A DNA stretch of 64,000 nucleotides. Origin: an uncultured Bacteroidia bacterium. GTDB taxonomy: Bacteria > Bacteroidota > Bacteroidia > NS11-12g > UBA955. The position numbers were made by a program, and so were the translations under genes. This document shows positions 56,416 through 64,000 of the stretch, piece after piece. How positions within the stretch are numbered: the stretch's first letter is position 1; each line of letters begins with the position of its first letter. The stretch is from assembly GCA_938086785.1 (NCBI GenBank), contig CALKCM010000007.1:1-64000 (forward strand). Direction: 5' to 3'. A model generated the notes under the pieces. That model had not been told where the DNA came from, did not search any database, and worked only from the letters and a program-made list of their open reading frames with translations.

Positions 56416-59043
56416 TTACTTTTCAGTTAATTGACTTTCTAAGTCCTCTTTTTGCTCTTCTAAAAGGCTTATTTCTGCCGCTAAATCCGGTGTATCCGAT
56501 GGATTCCTTTTCATTTGTTTTAGCCTTTCTTTTATTCCAAGTAAGGCGGAAGCAGTCACTGACTTATTTTTTCGTACACGTATTTCATTGATAAATGCAC
56601 TGAGATTATTCGAATACATGAATACATCTTGCATTAAAGCGGGCAGGTCAATTTCACCGAAGAACGGATGTTTTTTAAGCCTTGTGAAGTGTTCAAAGGT
56701 CTCATTGCCAGTCTCCAAAACGTATAAACTTTGTATAAACCATCGTTTAGCCACGTCTATCTCAGGATTATTTAAGCCTTCTGCCATGTTCTCTCTTAGC
56801 TTAGCCTTATCCCAAATGCGGCTTATAGCTGCATTTGAAACCCAAATGCTGGGGTCTTTGATAAAAGAATATATATAATTTGAGTCTTTGGAAAGATCGG
56901 CCACTATAGAAAAACACTGGCTTCTGATTCTTGATGGATTGGTTTGATCTCTCGCCACGGAATCTATAAACTCTAATCCAATGGCCGCTCCTATTTTAGG
57001 ATCGCTGATGCTGTTAAAATAAGGAAATAGTACATTTTGCGCCAGGTATTGACTTTTACTGGTCATGGCATCTTTCATCATAAGAATTCGAAGGGAGTCT
57101 TTTAAGGCAAAATTGCCTGTGCTCTGCTCTGTTTCTGTGAGTTTCTCGTACTCTGCCCAAAGGTTGGATTTTGCACTGGGTGTACTGGCATTAACAAAGG
57201 CTAAATAGACCTTTTTGAAATCTAAAATACCATCATTAGAGACGGGGTAAGTTATATTTCCTATGGCATAATTCTCAGGATCTACAATGAGCCAATCGGG
57301 CTCCAATAGCCCAAAATCAAAACGGACTAAAGGCTCATCTACTCGGAAGCTTGCATTCTGTACTTTCCCTTGTATGGAGTACTGCACATCCATTTTCCCA
57401 TACGCAAATGAAAATGCTCCTGCTGGTTGATAAAGCAACATGTGATATAGGCTATCTTTCTTTATCGAAACCTCGTAATTGGGATAGGTAAATCTTTTGT
57501 ACCATTGATCAAAAAACCAGGCCAAATCTTTGCCGGTCACTTCTTCAAAACACAAACGCAACTGATCTACCTCGGCGTTGTCAAAGGCGTATCTTTTAAG
57601 ATATAAACCGATGGATGATTTAAAGGCTTCCTCTCCTACTTCATGACGGAGCGCATGCAGTATTAGAGCCCCTTTTTGATAGGAGGTTACGTCAAAGACA
57701 TCATTGGTTGTTTTATAATTGTGTCTGAGCAGTGTATTCCCGGTAAACGCTCCCCAATTGGCATAACTCGTTTTAAAGCCATTCAGCGTTTCATCTGCTG
57801 CTATTGCCCCATATTTATGTGCTTTCCATAAGTATTCGCCATATGTTGCAAAGCTTTCATTTAAGGTGATATTAGCCCAAGACTCGGCAGTAACATAATC
57901 GCCAAACCATTGATGAAATAGCTCGTGGCTGATATAGTCTTCTAAATTATTGTCCAATAAATCTCCTTTGGATTGGTGAAGGCCTTCCATATGCACGGTT
58001 GCCGATGTGTTTTCCATAGCTCCACTCACAAAGTCTCGCACAACTACTTGACTGTACTTGTCCCACGGGTATGAGATGCCGGTGTAATCACTAAAGAACT
58101 GAATCATTTCTGGAGTATTTCCAAAAATATCTTTTGCGCTTTTTTCATATGCTTTTTCTACCCAATAATGAACAGGTATTCCGTTCCATTGATCCTTTAC
58201 TATAGCCCAATTTCCAACTGCTAGCATAGTCAAATACACGGCATGCGCCTTACTTTGTTCCCAAATAACGGTCTTTAAACCCTTCTCTAACGTTTCTCCT
58301 ATCCTTTTACCATTGCTTAATACTTTCATGGTGTCTGGCACTGTCACTTCTATACGCTGGCTGTGTTTTTGGTTGGGCGCATCTATGGTAGGAAACCATC
58401 TGGAATTGCTTTCTGTTTCTCCTTGGGTCCAAAATTGACGTGGGATATTTCTTTGTAAATTAGCATTTATGAAATAATAGCCATCGTCGCCAGCTATCGC
58501 TCCATTATTTCGATTTCTTTTTTCTTTCTGTGAGGTGCTGTAATCGATGCTAATTTTAAAGGATTGATTTCTGGAGACGGCTCTTTTTAAGTAAATGATG
58601 ATACGCATCGAGTCTAAAGCATATCTAAAGGGAAGATGCTCCCCATTGATTGCATCTTTCACTGATCCTATTTTTAATTTTTTAGCATCTAGAATAAGGC
58701 TGTCTTGAGTGTAAAAGACGGGGCTCAAATCTAAAATTGCCGTTCCAATGATTTCCTGTTTTTCAAAATCTAAATGCAGTTTTAAATCGGTATGGCTCAA
58801 GGACCAATATCTATTCTCACTTGCCTTATGCAATTTAAACCAGTTCGATTCTACCACAGCTGATTCCCATAAATCTTCACTCTCTATTTGGTCTATATCT
58901 TCGAATGTATCGTCACTGCTGGCATCTTCCAAGTAGATGTCTTCAAATAAAGCATTTTGGCCATTAACGGCTATTTTTCTTTTTTGAGGTAAGCCGCAGC
59001 ATGCACCCAGCAAAAAGGCTACTATGAATGGATATCTTTTCAT
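56416..59043 (-). CDS. M1 family aminopeptidase, lipoprotein
   Basis: 875 residues. Lipoprotein signal with lipobox LLGAC (cysteine residue 15). The M1 hallmarks are intact: GAMEN at 341-345, HELFH at 373-377 and the third zinc ligand E396 in NITLNESFATYG. Domain order is the N-terminal beta domain (about 80-280), catalytic thermolysin-like domain (to about 520) and a helical C-terminal part. It should trim N-terminal residues from peptides in the envelope. It overlaps aroE by 4 bases (ATGA), so the operon is dedA-aroE-M1 peptidase. Confidence 0.92.
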   Translation of the reverse strand: MKRYPFIVAFLLGACCGLPQKRKIAVNGQNALFEDIYLEDASSDDTFEDIDQIESEDLWESAVVESNWFKLHKASENRYWSLSHTDLKLHLDFEKQEIIGTAILDLSPVFYTQDSLILDAKKLKIGSVKDAINGEHLPFRYALDSMRIIIYLKRAVSRNQSFKISIDYSTSQKEKRNRNNGAIAGDDGYYFINANLQRNIPRQFWTQGETESNSRWFPTIDAPNQKHSQRIEVTVPDTMKVLSNGKRIGETLEKGLKTVIWEQSKAHAVYLTMLAVGNWAIVKDQWNGIPVHYWVEKAYEKSAKDIFGNTPEMIQFFSDYTGISYPWDKYSQVVVRDFVSGAMENTSATVHMEGLHQSKGDLLDNNLEDYISHELFHQWFGDYVTAESWANITLNESFATYGEYLWKAHKYGAIAADETLNGFKTSYANWGAFTGNTLLRHNYKTTNDVFDVTSYQKGALILHALRHEVGEEAFKSSIGLYLKRYAFDNAEVDQLRLCFEEVTGKDLAWFFDQWYKRFTYPNYEVSIKKDSLYHMLLYQPAGAFSFAYGKMDVQYSIQGKVQNASFRVDEPLVRFDFGLLEPDWLIVDPENYAIGNITYPVSNDGILDFKKVYLAFVNASTPSAKSNLWAEYEKLTETEQSTGNFALKDSLRILMMKDAMTSKSQYLAQNVLFPYFNSISDPKIGAAIGLEFIDSVARDQTNPSRIRSQCFSIVADLSKDSNYIYSFIKDPSIWVSNAAISRIWDKAKLRENMAEGLNNPEIDVAKRWFIQSLYVLETGNETFEHFTRLKKHPFFGEIDLPALMQDVFMYSNNLSAFINEIRVRKNKSVTASALLGIKERLKQMKRNPSDTPDLAAEISLLEEQKEDLESQLTEK

Positions 59044-59768
59044 TGGACGAATAAATTGAATGAGAAAAAGGCTTGCTCACGCAACATTTCCTCGCCATTA
59101 AAAATAGCTGCACCTTGCGCTTCACATCGTTTTAAAAACTTCGTTTTCATGGGATTATAAACTAAATCTATGCAGGTATGGTTTTCCGAAATGGAAGGAT
59201 AATGTATCTCAACTGCATTACTGGTCAAGGGTTCCATGCCCAAGGGAGTCGAGTTGATAAGAAGGTCATATTCGGATAAAACGGCTTTATTTATATCTGA
59301 GTAGGCAAATTGATTTTCCAGTGGTTTTCTGCTCACAAAAGAATAGGGTATTTTTAATGCATTGAGCACATAACGAACAGCCTTGGAAGATCCACCTGTT
59401 CCAAAAATAAGGGCTTTTTTTGATGTTTTGGCCAAGGGCATCATGGTTTTCATAAAGCCATATACATCCGTATTGTATCCAAAAAGCTTATTATCTCTAA
59501 TTGCAATTGTATTTAAAGCCCCAATTTCTTTGACTTCTGGTGATACTTCATCCATTTTTTCAATGAGAATGGATTTATGGGGAATGGTAACATTCAATCC
59601 TTGATACTGAAAAATATCATAGGCAAAGAATTGTTCAATTTCTGCTTTTGTAGGAAGTTCTATTAAATCATACCTGCCTAAAATTTGGCTTTCTTCAAAA
59701 AAGCCTTTGAAAATTTCGGGAGATTTACTATGTGCCACCGGAAACCCAACTAATCCTAAGCGAACCAT
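59040..59768 (-). CDS. aroE: shikimate dehydrogenase
   Basis: 242 residues; reduces 3-dehydroshikimate with NADPH in aromatic amino acid synthesis. Substrate-binding VAHSKSPEIF near the start and NVTIPHKSILIEKMD; NADP loop FGTGGSSKAVRY and the NSTPLGM element. The protein is short but complete. Middle gene of an operon, 3 bases after dedA and overlapping the M1 peptidase gene. Confidence 0.93.
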   Translation of the reverse strand: MVRLGLVGFPVAHSKSPEIFKGFFEESQILGRYDLIELPTKAEIEQFFAYDIFQYQGLNVTIPHKSILIEKMDEVSPEVKEIGALNTIAIRDNKLFGYNTDVYGFMKTMMPLAKTSKKALIFGTGGSSKAVRYVLNALKIPYSFVSRKPLENQFAYSDINKAVLSEYDLLINSTPLGMEPLTSNAVEIHYPSISENHTCIDLVYNPMKTKFLKRCEAQGAAIFNGEEMLREQAFFSFNLFVQ

Positions 59769-59771
59769 AAA

Positions 59772-60422
59772 TTATTTAATGAATTTTTGTTTAACCACTT
59801 GAAATAAAATAGGCAGAAGACTGATGCCAATAATTGCAAAAACAACAATTTCAAAATGCTCTTTTACCCAAGCATTATGCCCAAATATGTAGCCTAAAAC
59901 ACTAATACTTACCACCCATAGCACTGCACCGCTGATGCAATATGCAATAAATTTCCGATATTTCATGCTTCCCATGCCGGCCACAAAGGGGGCAAAGGTT
60001 CTTACAATGGGAACAAAACGAGCCATAATGATGGTTTTGCCTCCATGCTTTTCGTAAAATGCCTCGGTTTGATCGAGGTACTCTTTCTTGAGTAGCTTCC
60101 AGTTTAAATCGAAGATGCGCACCCCTATTTTTTTACCAATAAAATAGTTGGTATTGTCACCAAGTAATGCAGCTGTAATTAGCAGTGGAATAATGATCAT
60201 AATATTAAATTCATCGGGTTGTCTTGCAGCCAAAGCTCCTGCAGCAAACAGCAAGGAATCTCCGGGCAATAAGGGCATAAAAACTAAGCCCGTTTCTACA
60301 AAAACAATTAAGAAAAGTATGCCATACAACCAAACCCCGTAATCCTTGATCCAGCCATCCAAATAGTCATTGAGATGCAAAAGGAAATCAAGTCCGTCAC
60401 TAAAAATATTAAGCAATTCCAT
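59772..60422 (-). CDS. DedA family membrane protein
   Basis: 216 residues. DedA/SNARE-associated inner-membrane protein, implicated in lipid-carrier recycling (undecaprenyl phosphate or phospholipid flipping) in characterised relatives. The hallmark FxxR...R region is ARFVPIVRTFAPFVAGMGSM, and an early GLVFMPLLPGDSLLFAAGAL shows the re-entrant loop with its conserved acidic residue. Four to five membrane segments. GTG at 60428 is an alternative start; ATG at 60422 is preferred. A box TAAAATTG (one mismatch) lies upstream. Confidence 0.87.
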   Translation of the reverse strand: MELLNIFSDGLDFLLHLNDYLDGWIKDYGVWLYGILFLIVFVETGLVFMPLLPGDSLLFAAGALAARQPDEFNIMIIIPLLITAALLGDNTNYFIGKKIGVRIFDLNWKLLKKEYLDQTEAFYEKHGGKTIIMARFVPIVRTFAPFVAGMGSMKYRKFIAYCISGAVLWVVSISVLGYIFGHNAWVKEHFEIVVFAIIGISLLPILFQVVKQKFIK

Positions 60423-60462
60423 TAACACTGCAATTTTATGGCTTTTTTAGCGTTAATATTTG

Positions 60463-60470
60463 TAAATTTG
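60463..60470 (+). promoter_or_regulatory. -7 box TAAATTTG for small lipoprotein
   Basis: TAAATTTG 6 bases before the ATG at 60477, supporting expression of this very short gene. Confidence 0.6.
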
Positions 60471-60476
60471 CCCACA

Positions 60477-60590
60477 ATGAAACGCATTATCTTTCTTCTT
60501 GGAATACTCCTAACCATTGGCTTGGGGTCCTGTTGTGCAAGCAAGGGAGGCAAATCAAAACCTAAATCTGGTTGCGATTGTGGATTTTAG
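60477..60590 (+). CDS. 37-residue predicted lipoprotein with C-terminal CxC
   Basis: Small gene, unrecognised. The peptide begins MKRIIFLLGILLTIGLGSCC, a clear lipoprotein signal with lipobox LGSC (Cys19). After cleavage only 19 residues remain, Lys/Gly/Ser-rich with SGCDCGF at the end. The two C-terminal cysteines might bind metal or form disulfides. A consensus promoter box sits 6 bases upstream. It lies between the divergent DedA and UvrD genes. Similar tiny lipoproteins with a positively charged tail exist in Bacteroidota, but no function is known to me. Confidence 0.6.
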   Translation: MKRIIFLLGILLTIGLGSCCASKGGKSKPKSGCDCGF

Positions 60591-60695
60591 TCCTAGCACT
60601 TATATTTTATTCCTTTTCGCAGCGTTCATCATCTAAATTTTAAAAATAAAACACCTTATTTATTCACAAGAATTCATTATGAAACTCGCTTGTTT

Positions 60696-60703
60696 TATAA
60701 TTG
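60696..60703 (+). promoter_or_regulatory. probable -7 box TATAATTG for UvrD-like gene
   Basis: One mismatch to TAnnTTTG; 4 bases before the GTG at 60708. Confidence 0.4.
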
Positions 60704-60707
60704 TAAT

Positions 60708-63700
60708 GTGGATACAACTGTCTTTGCTGAACGCTACGAAAAATTAAATACGGAACAAAAACATGCGGTCAATTGCATGGAAGGTCCTGTTATGGTTATT
60801 GCAGGTCCTGGAACTGGTAAAACAGAAATTCTAGCAGCGCGAATTTGCAATATTCTTTTAAAGACAGATACCCAAGCGAATAACATTTTATGCCTTACCT
60901 ATACTGAAGCAGGAGTTAGCGCAATGCGTAAAAGGCTCATCACTTTTATAGGTGACGAAGCATATAAAGTAAACATTCATACTTTTCACAGTTTGTGCAA
61001 ACGCATTATTGATAGTTACCCTTCTTTCTTTGAGGACAAAATCTTCAATGTGATGGATGATCTCACACGAAAGAAACTCATTGAAGAAATTCAATTAGGT
61101 TTGCCATTGAACAACCCTTGGCATGCATCTGTGTTGCAGTCCGAAAAGGAAAATGGCAATAATAATGGCAATCCCATTGCTGATTTAGAACGATTGTTTT
61201 ATGCCTTAACAGAGAACAATATCAGCTCAGAAACCATACAAATTGAGTTGGATAAATTAAGCAATGATGAAAACTACAAAATTGCTTTCCCCGAAGATTT
61301 ATATAAAGTCAATAGAGGGGAAAACAAAAAAGGAGATATTAACCCAAAAATAAGAGAGATAAAACTTAACAAATGGGAAAAGCTAAAAGCCGCAAGCGAA
61401 ATTCATACGATTTACGAAAAGCGAAAACAAGAACTAAACTATGCCGATTTTAGCGATTTACTGGTTTGGGCTTCTGAAGCAATGAAATCCAATGAAGAAT
61501 TACTCATGATGGTTCAAGAACACTATCAGTATATTCTAGTGGATGAATTTCAAGATACCAACCCATTGCAGAGCGAAATCCTTTATCAGCTCCTAAGTTT
61601 TTTTGAGGATAATCCCAATTGCTTCGTGGTGGGTGATGATGATCAAAGCATTTACTCATTCCAAGGAGCCGATGTAGGGAATATGCAGGCCTATTACGAA
61701 AAATACAAGGGCCAACTGCAAATGATTAGTTTAGTTAATAATTACAGAAGTAGCGAGGCCATTTTACAGGCTTCAAGTAGGTATATCCAACATAATTCTG
61801 ATCGACTGGCCTCCACCATTCCAGGTGTGAGTAAAAATTTGATTGCCTCAGGTACTTTTGCTGAGCAAAACCAAAGTCCCGTCTTTTATGAATGCGACTC
61901 GAGTGAGAAACAATTTACCGCTGTTTGTGAAAAAATAAAAGTTCTGCTTGCTGAGGGAGTGAACCCCGAAGAGATTGCCGTTTTGGCGAGTAAAAACTAT
62001 GCTCTTTTTGAACTGGCAAACATCCTTTCTGCATCGGATATGACCTATGAGTTGGTGAAACCCATTGATATTTTAAAGGAACAAAACATAACAGAAATTA
62101 TACTTTGGTTAAGTTATTTCAGCAGAGAAAGCAATAAGCCAAATACTGCAGGAGTAGAGTTATTCAAATTACTGCATACTACAGACATGGATACCATTGA
62201 GATTCAAAAGCTGTTTTATACTTGGGAGGAGAATAAAACCACTCATATTATAGAGAGTTTGCTCAATGATTCTGATGCAACATTAGATATGTTCAAGCCA
62301 AATTTTGCACCTTTAGCTAAAACCATCCTCGATTTGCAAAAGGAATGGGGTTCCATGTCCGCGCCAGAATTTATACAAAAAGTAAATACCGATTTAGGCT
62401 TTGTAAAACGAGCAATTCGCTCCAAAAACTCCAAACACAATTTACAAGTACTCTACTCATTTTTAAAGTTTATTGAAGAGTCTAGCAAGAATCATCCATT
62501 TGAGAACATGGAGTTTCATCTTAGGCAAATAATCGAACACATTACTTATCAAATTCCAGTACCTATTTATCCGGTCTTAAGCAGTAAAGAAAGCATTAAA
62601 CTGCTCACCATGCACGGATCTAAGGGTTTAGAATTTGAGCATGTGTTTGTGATAAATGTAGATGAGAAAGGCTTTGCAAAAAGCAAGAAAAGAGACCTTG
62701 GATTAATAAGTCTTTTCAACAATCACTTAAGCACACATTCGCAACTAGCCGATCCAAATAGTTTAGTTGAAGAAACCAAAGCATTGCACGAATTACGCAG
62801 ACTTTGGTACGTTGCATTAACCAGAGCAAAAAAGGGGGTGTATTTGTATAGTTCCGATATAGGTAGGCCTTTTAAGGGGAAAGCAGAGTTAACAGCGGAT
62901 ATGGAAACCTATGAAGCAAATGCCAATGGCGAAGCTCTTCTGCAGAACATTACTAAACTCTTGGTGAGTAATCCAGGCAATAAAATAACCTCAGATAAAA
63001 ATTGGATACAGAATAAAATTGAGAATTATGTATTTTCCCCCTCCTCATTGAGCTCTTTTCTTTCATGCGAAAATGAATTCTATTACACTAGATTACTGAG
63101 TATTCCAAGCGCAGGAAATGTGTATATGGCTCATGGAAATGCCGTTCACAAGGCCTTGGAAAAGCTGAATTTACGATGGATTAACCATGAAGAAAAAATG
63201 GATAAAGAGACCTTTATTCAGCACTTTAAAGAACATTGGTATACCCAAAGAGGATTGGTCTCCGAAGAGCAGTATAAACTAAAACTTATCGAAGGTGAAA
63301 AAGTTCTGAGTAAGTATTTTGATAAACGAGTACCTGAGATGTACGATCATATAAATACTTTTTCAGAGATGCAGTTTGATGGACAAATTGCTGGAGTTCC
63401 TTTTAAAGGAAAAGTTGACAAGGTTCACTTCACCGAAGTGAATGGAAACAGAAACAACTTTGTTGTAACGGATTATAAATCAGGTTCCTTAAACGGATCC
63501 AAAAAGAAATTCAAAACTCCTGGAGCAAAAGCTAGAAAGAACATCCCATTCAATATTTCCGATAATTCATATTGGGTTCAGGCCGCCATTTATGCCTATA
63601 TTTTAGTAAAACAAAATCCGACATGGATACTAAACCGAATAGAACTTGATGTAATTAGTCCAACGAACTCGGAGATGGAGGTACTGTCACACTCGTTGGA

Positions 63701-63851
63701 CCAAGAAGATTTTGAATTCATAGAAACCCTTGCCCTGCGTGCCAATGAAGGTTTAAATGCTCCAAATTTCCCAAAAGGTTGTGGCAAGGACAGCTGTGAA
63801 TGGTGTCATTTTACAAAAACATACATGCCTCCGGTTGAGAAGGAAGACTAG
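60708..63851 (+). CDS. UvrD/Rep superfamily helicase fused to PD-(D/E)XK nuclease
   Basis: 1047 residues. DNA translocase and nuclease in one chain, probably for DNA break processing. Helicase motifs: Walker A AGPGTGKTE (residues 32-40), motif II VDEFQDTN, motif III GDDDQSIYSFQGAD, motif V MHGSKGLEFEHVF, motif VI YVALTRAKKGVY. C-terminal nuclease from about residue 780: SPSSLSSFLSCENEF, then VTDYKSGS (the D-x-K element) and the closing cysteines CGKDSCEWC. Four cysteines (one early, three late) are arranged like the Fe-S staple of AddB/Dna2-type nucleases. GTG at 60708 is preferred over the TTG at 60690. Confidence 0.9.
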   Translation: MDTTVFAERYEKLNTEQKHAVNCMEGPVMVIAGPGTGKTEILAARICNILLKTDTQANNILCLTYTEAGVSAMRKRLITFIGDEAYKVNIHTFHSLCKRIIDSYPSFFEDKIFNVMDDLTRKKLIEEIQLGLPLNNPWHASVLQSEKENGNNNGNPIADLERLFYALTENNISSETIQIELDKLSNDENYKIAFPEDLYKVNRGENKKGDINPKIREIKLNKWEKLKAASEIHTIYEKRKQELNYADFSDLLVWASEAMKSNEELLMMVQEHYQYILVDEFQDTNPLQSEILYQLLSFFEDNPNCFVVGDDDQSIYSFQGADVGNMQAYYEKYKGQLQMISLVNNYRSSEAILQASSRYIQHNSDRLASTIPGVSKNLIASGTFAEQNQSPVFYECDSSEKQFTAVCEKIKVLLAEGVNPEEIAVLASKNYALFELANILSASDMTYELVKPIDILKEQNITEIILWLSYFSRESNKPNTAGVELFKLLHTTDMDTIEIQKLFYTWEENKTTHIIESLLNDSDATLDMFKPNFAPLAKTILDLQKEWGSMSAPEFIQKVNTDLGFVKRAIRSKNSKHNLQVLYSFLKFIEESSKNHPFENMEFHLRQIIEHITYQIPVPIYPVLSSKESIKLLTMHGSKGLEFEHVFVINVDEKGFAKSKKRDLGLISLFNNHLSTHSQLADPNSLVEETKALHELRRLWYVALTRAKKGVYLYSSDIGRPFKGKAELTADMETYEANANGEALLQNITKLLVSNPGNKITSDKNWIQNKIENYVFSPSSLSSFLSCENEFYYTRLLSIPSAGNVYMAHGNAVHKALEKLNLRWINHEEKMDKETFIQHFKEHWYTQRGLVSEEQYKLKLIEGEKVLSKYFDKRVPEMYDHINTFSEMQFDGQIAGVPFKGKVDKVHFTEVNGNRNNFVVTDYKSGSLNGSKKKFKTPGAKARKNIPFNISDNSYWVQAAIYAYILVKQNPTWILNRIELDVISPTNSEMEVLSHSLDQEDFEFIETLALRANEGLNAPNFPKGCGKDSCEWCHFTKTYMPPVEKED

Positions 63852-63974
63852 AGTTTCCCTAAAACAACATTCGCAGCTTGCGCATACAATATTTGAGATC
63901 CAGCCACTTAAGATTAGTCATCAGACTGAATAAAAGTAAAGCAATCCCTGATTAAATTTTTCCGCTACCGATTG

Positions 63975-63982
63975 TACCTTTG
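63975..63982 (+). promoter_or_regulatory. -7 box TACCTTTG at window end
   Basis: TACCTTTG 6 bases before an ATG at 63989. Confidence 0.5.
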
Positions 63983-63988
63983 TTAGTA

Positions 63989-64000
63989 ATGAGTCAAGCA
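63989..64000 (+). CDS. probable start of next gene (3' cut by window edge)
   Basis: Only four codons (MSQA) remain after a consensus promoter box; product unknown. Confidence 0.35.

Noticed and set aside
60679-60750. 23-codon ORF overlapping the helicase start
   Set aside because: Overlaps the helicase frame, and its codons coincide with the helicase promoter box and N-terminus.
1-64000. CRISPR arrays, insertion sequences, prophage, rRNA and tRNA genes
   Set aside because: Read through for repeat-spacer patterns, transposases, long terminal inverted repeats and T-loop motifs; none found.

Overview
The window is a gene-dense stretch of a Bacteroidota chromosome, most likely from a free-living flavobacterium-like lineage. 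This rests on: (i) promoters of the Bacteroidota type, TAnnTTTG, 4-30 bases before many start codons, with almost no Shine-Dalgarno sequences; (ii) the gliding-motility ABC transporter genes gldA, gldF and gldG; (iii) three secreted proteins with type IX secretion (T9SS) C-terminal sorting domains; and (iv) Bacteroidota-restricted families (DUF6089, DUF6970, LuxC-like acyl-CoA reductase, four-helix-bundle protein). The genus cannot be fixed from the sequence alone. I see no rRNA, tRNA, CRISPR array, insertion sequence or prophage.

Layout. 1-6.7 kb: 3' part of metG, a possible small RNA with a strong terminator, gldA-gldF-gldG, and a convergent cvfB-like S1 protein. 6.7-15.4 kb: rhodanese, aconitase, four-helix-bundle protein, acyl-CoA reductase with an outer-membrane protein, a T9SS substrate, a MATE exporter, a pseudouridine synthase and an alkyltransferase-like protein lacking the acceptor cysteine. 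15.4-26.2 kb: thioredoxin-fold secreted protein, outer-membrane protein, RidA, a reduced 3-hydroxyacyl-CoA dehydrogenase-like protein, the sdhCAB operon, a Nif3/zinc-ribbon pair, a rhodanese-thioredoxin lipoprotein and a methyltransferase. 26.4-31.4 kb: envelope operon DUF6089-DUF6089-uppS-bamA. 31.4-35.3 kb: operon of a BNR-repeat T9SS protein, a small unknown protein and a family 2 glycosyltransferase. 35.3-38.9 kb: the most accessory-looking part, with a 57-residue ORF coupled to a geranylgeranyl-reductase-like flavoprotein, an unknown protein and a duplicated transglutaminase-like protein. 39-44.4 kb: sucD and a 1479-residue beta-helix/PKD T9SS protein. 44.7-52.5 kb: CoA-binding protein, COG2509 flavoprotein and HEXXH membrane protein in one operon, then trpS-GNAT, a uracil-DNA-glycosylase-like protein, a DUF6970 lipoprotein, prfC and a family 4 glycosyltransferase. 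53-64 kb: M13 metallopeptidase, prfB with a programmed +1 frameshift, an M1 aminopeptidase-aroE-dedA operon, a tiny lipoprotein and a UvrD helicase fused to a PD-(D/E)XK nuclease.

How the genes fit together. Aconitase, succinate dehydrogenase and succinyl-CoA synthetase alpha are TCA-cycle steps at separate loci. bamA, uppS, DUF6089 proteins, the glycosyltransferases and the outer-membrane proteins concern the envelope. GldA/F/G and the three T9SS cargo proteins belong to the gliding and T9SS secretion world. metG, trpS, prfB and prfC serve translation. Most of the window is ordinary core genome. The points most worth a second look are the prfB frameshift signal, the small ORF coupled to the flavoprotein, the very short transcript leaders implied by promoter spacing, the duplicated transglutaminase-like protein and two structured intergenic regions.
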